Below are positions 62,251-64,000 of a stretch of 64,000 nucleotides of DNA, in pieces. The first letter of the stretch is position 1. Every line of letters begins with the position of its first letter. A model generated the notes under the pieces. It had not been told where the DNA came from. It saw nothing but the letters and a program-made list of their open reading frames with translations, and ran no database searches. This stretch comes from Sphagnum compactum (lineage: Eukaryota > Bryophyta > Sphagnopsida > Sphagnales): assembly GCA_965153455.1 (NCBI GenBank), contig OZ234504.1, positions 3,348,001 through 3,412,000 on the forward strand, written 5' to 3'. Made by a program: the position numbers and the translations under genes.

Positions 62251-63278
62251 TATAGAGTATAGTAGCTTAAGGGATTTTGGCCCCTAGGTAACAATAGTTC
62301 CATTTTTATATGAGGATTTTTGAAAGATGATATTTTGGCTTGTGTTGAAACTTGAGATTAGTTATTATAGAGTTATAATAATATCTTGAAGGATTTTGGT
62401 TTCTTTTAGAGGATTTTGGGAAGATCATATTTTTGTATGTTGAAATATTTGAGTTTCCATAATTCTTCTTTTGCCTTAAGATACTTTTTAACGTAAATGG
62501 CAAGGTGAAAGTGTGACAAACCCCTTGTTCATCTACAAAGGTACTGTAGCCTATGGTCAGTTTCCACATGGACAAAATGAATAATTTTTTTTTTCAAAAA
62601 TTAATTCCAAATTTATGAATCTGAAATTACTATTATTAATTTCATGATCTACTATGATATCTTCATAAGAGGAATGAAATTATTCAGATTGTAACTTGTG
62701 ATAGTTATCATGATATTGAACTCCACAGCTTCATATTTTCAGGAAAAAATGTTTCATTATTTTAAAGATTATTTAATGATGAAACTGACCCTAGGGCAAA
62801 GTATGTGTTTCACATTTGAATTTTTCCCAGCTTTATTTAACTCATGAAATGATAAAGTTCAACTCATAGACCCTGGTTTAGTGTAAAGATGGAATATCTA
62901 CAAGGTCTTCAAGTAGGTCACCTAAAAAGAATTTGGGTTTTTAGAGTGTGGGTTCAACTAAGGCCCATGGGAGTGGAGATCAACCTCAAAACAAAACAAG
63001 GGGTGTGTCACACACACTGTGGCCTTGCCGTTTACATTAAAAAGTATCTTAAGGCAAAAGAAGAAGAATTATGGAAACTCAAATATTTCACCATGCATGC
63101 AAAAATAATATAGTCTTCAAAACATCCTATAAAAAGGAAACCAAAATCCTTCAAGATATGATAACTCTATAGCTAATCTCAAGTTTCAACACAAGCCAAA
63201 ATATCATCTTAAAAAAATTCTTGTATAAAAATAGACCTTTACCTAGGGGCCAAAATCTTGAGCTACTATACTCTATAA
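62251..63278. repeat. Long inverted repeat, ~280-bp arms
   Basis: Arm 62251-62529 and arm 62995-63278 are imperfect complements throughout (for example ATAGAGTATAGTAGCT at the outer ends, GCCTTAAGATACTTTTTAA further in, CCCCTTGTT at the inner ends), separated by about 465 bp. Extra ATTATAGAGTATAGT at 63286-63300 forms a small palindrome with the right terminus. Confidence 0.85.
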
Positions 63279-63300
63279 TTAGTTCATTATAGAGTATAGT

Positions 63301-64000
63301 TCATTTAATTAATGGTAGTTCCTTGAGTTAAAACTACAAAAGAAAATTTGATAACCCAACCTTTTCTTTTCTTTTGTAACATGCACCCAACACCATCACA
63401 ATTATTCCATAATATTTGCCCAAAACTAAATTGTCACAAGCTAAATATTTTAGAAAAAAATTTATATAATTTTTTTTTTGGGGATGTTTTAAAATAGATT
63501 ACAACCCAATTCAAGTTTGAGTTTCAATTTCAGCAAAGGATGATTTCACGATCGAAATCTAAATCTAACAAAATTATGAACTCCACGTTCAAATACCCCA
63601 AAACCTACCCTAAAACTTGGATTTAAACCTGTTCAAAACTATGCACCTCTCAACATGGATTGAAATGACCAATATCATACTAGTTGAAAATTGTCAAACT
63701 CTAAAAGGAAGAAAAAGTTCTTAACATGAAGGTAAAATTTGGGCCAAAGTGAACACCACCTATTAACAATGAACATATACTTGATGTAAATAACTTAATA
63801 ATTATGTAATTATTTTAGAGATTAAAATAGGTAATCTATTAGGTGACAAAATTTTATAATTCAATATTGATTTAACAAGTCAATTGATATGATATTGATC
63901 ATTTCTTTATCACTTATGATATTATGACCAATAGGTGATTTGTGATACTCTATTTTATTCTTTACTACTTTTTGGAGGTACAACTACCATGAAGCCTAGC
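63301..64000. other. AT-rich intergenic DNA to window end
   Basis: No gene or repeat recognised. Confidence 0.4.

Overview
The window looks like nuclear DNA from a streptophyte (green plant lineage) with a large, repeat-laden, strongly AT-rich genome. The evidence is one complete intron-containing nuclear gene for the photosystem II protein PsbP (28172-29473, minus strand), plus Ty3-type and TG...CA LTR retroelements, CACTA and pogo/Tigger-like DNA transposons, and almost no other genes. The PsbP protein mixes land-plant-like and green-algal-like positions. A charophyte alga or another early-diverging plant fits, but I cannot name the species.

Layout. 1-5400: AT-rich desert with a (TTTA)n tract, a 22/17-bp higher-order minisatellite (1239-1587) and an antisense relic of a retrotransposon Gag (4835-5387). 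5395-7966: a long dispersed repeat ('R1', copy A) split by a 949-bp solo-LTR-like insertion (6814-7762). 8530-12244: a CACTA fragment, a foldback element and a solo LTR. 12640-14120: a family of ~25-bp quasi-palindromes around a ~450-nt polypyrimidine tract. 14764-16945: a CACTA transposon whose core has expanded into a 25-bp minisatellite. 17000-20280: TAGG-rich and TAAT-rich low-complexity DNA and a foldback module. 20347-22008: R1 copy B, then a badly decayed Ty3 chromovirus pol (22010-25556) with its 3' LTR (25557-26003).

27240-29990 is a more GC-rich, complex island holding psbP. 31890-38700: islands of GGTA repeats, a hairpin, and relics of an unidentified coding sequence riddled with stops (35690-37900). 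38720-44060: a G/A-rich repeat region invaded by two more CACTA elements (39305-40701; 41059-42783, the latter with a perfect 3-bp target duplication). 45527-45945: three ~130-bp tandem units. 47909-49295 and 57428-58073: putative MITEs sharing a terminal motif. 51861-55383: a full-length Tigger/pogo-like transposon with 27-bp terminal inverted repeats and TA duplications, its transposase broken by two stops and a frameshift. 62251-63278: a long inverted repeat with ~280-bp arms.

The only gene that appears functional is psbP. It encodes the 23-kDa extrinsic subunit of the oxygen-evolving complex, with a bipartite transit peptide (chloroplast, then thylakoid lumen by the twin-arginine route). 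Everything else readable is transposon-derived. The interest lies in the nesting: R1 copy B acts as the empty site for the solo LTR in copy A, CACTA copy B shows the unexpanded state of the minisatellite in copy A, and tRNA-like modules recur inside the CACTA elements. Repeat relationships were judged by eye; no alignment or database search was run.
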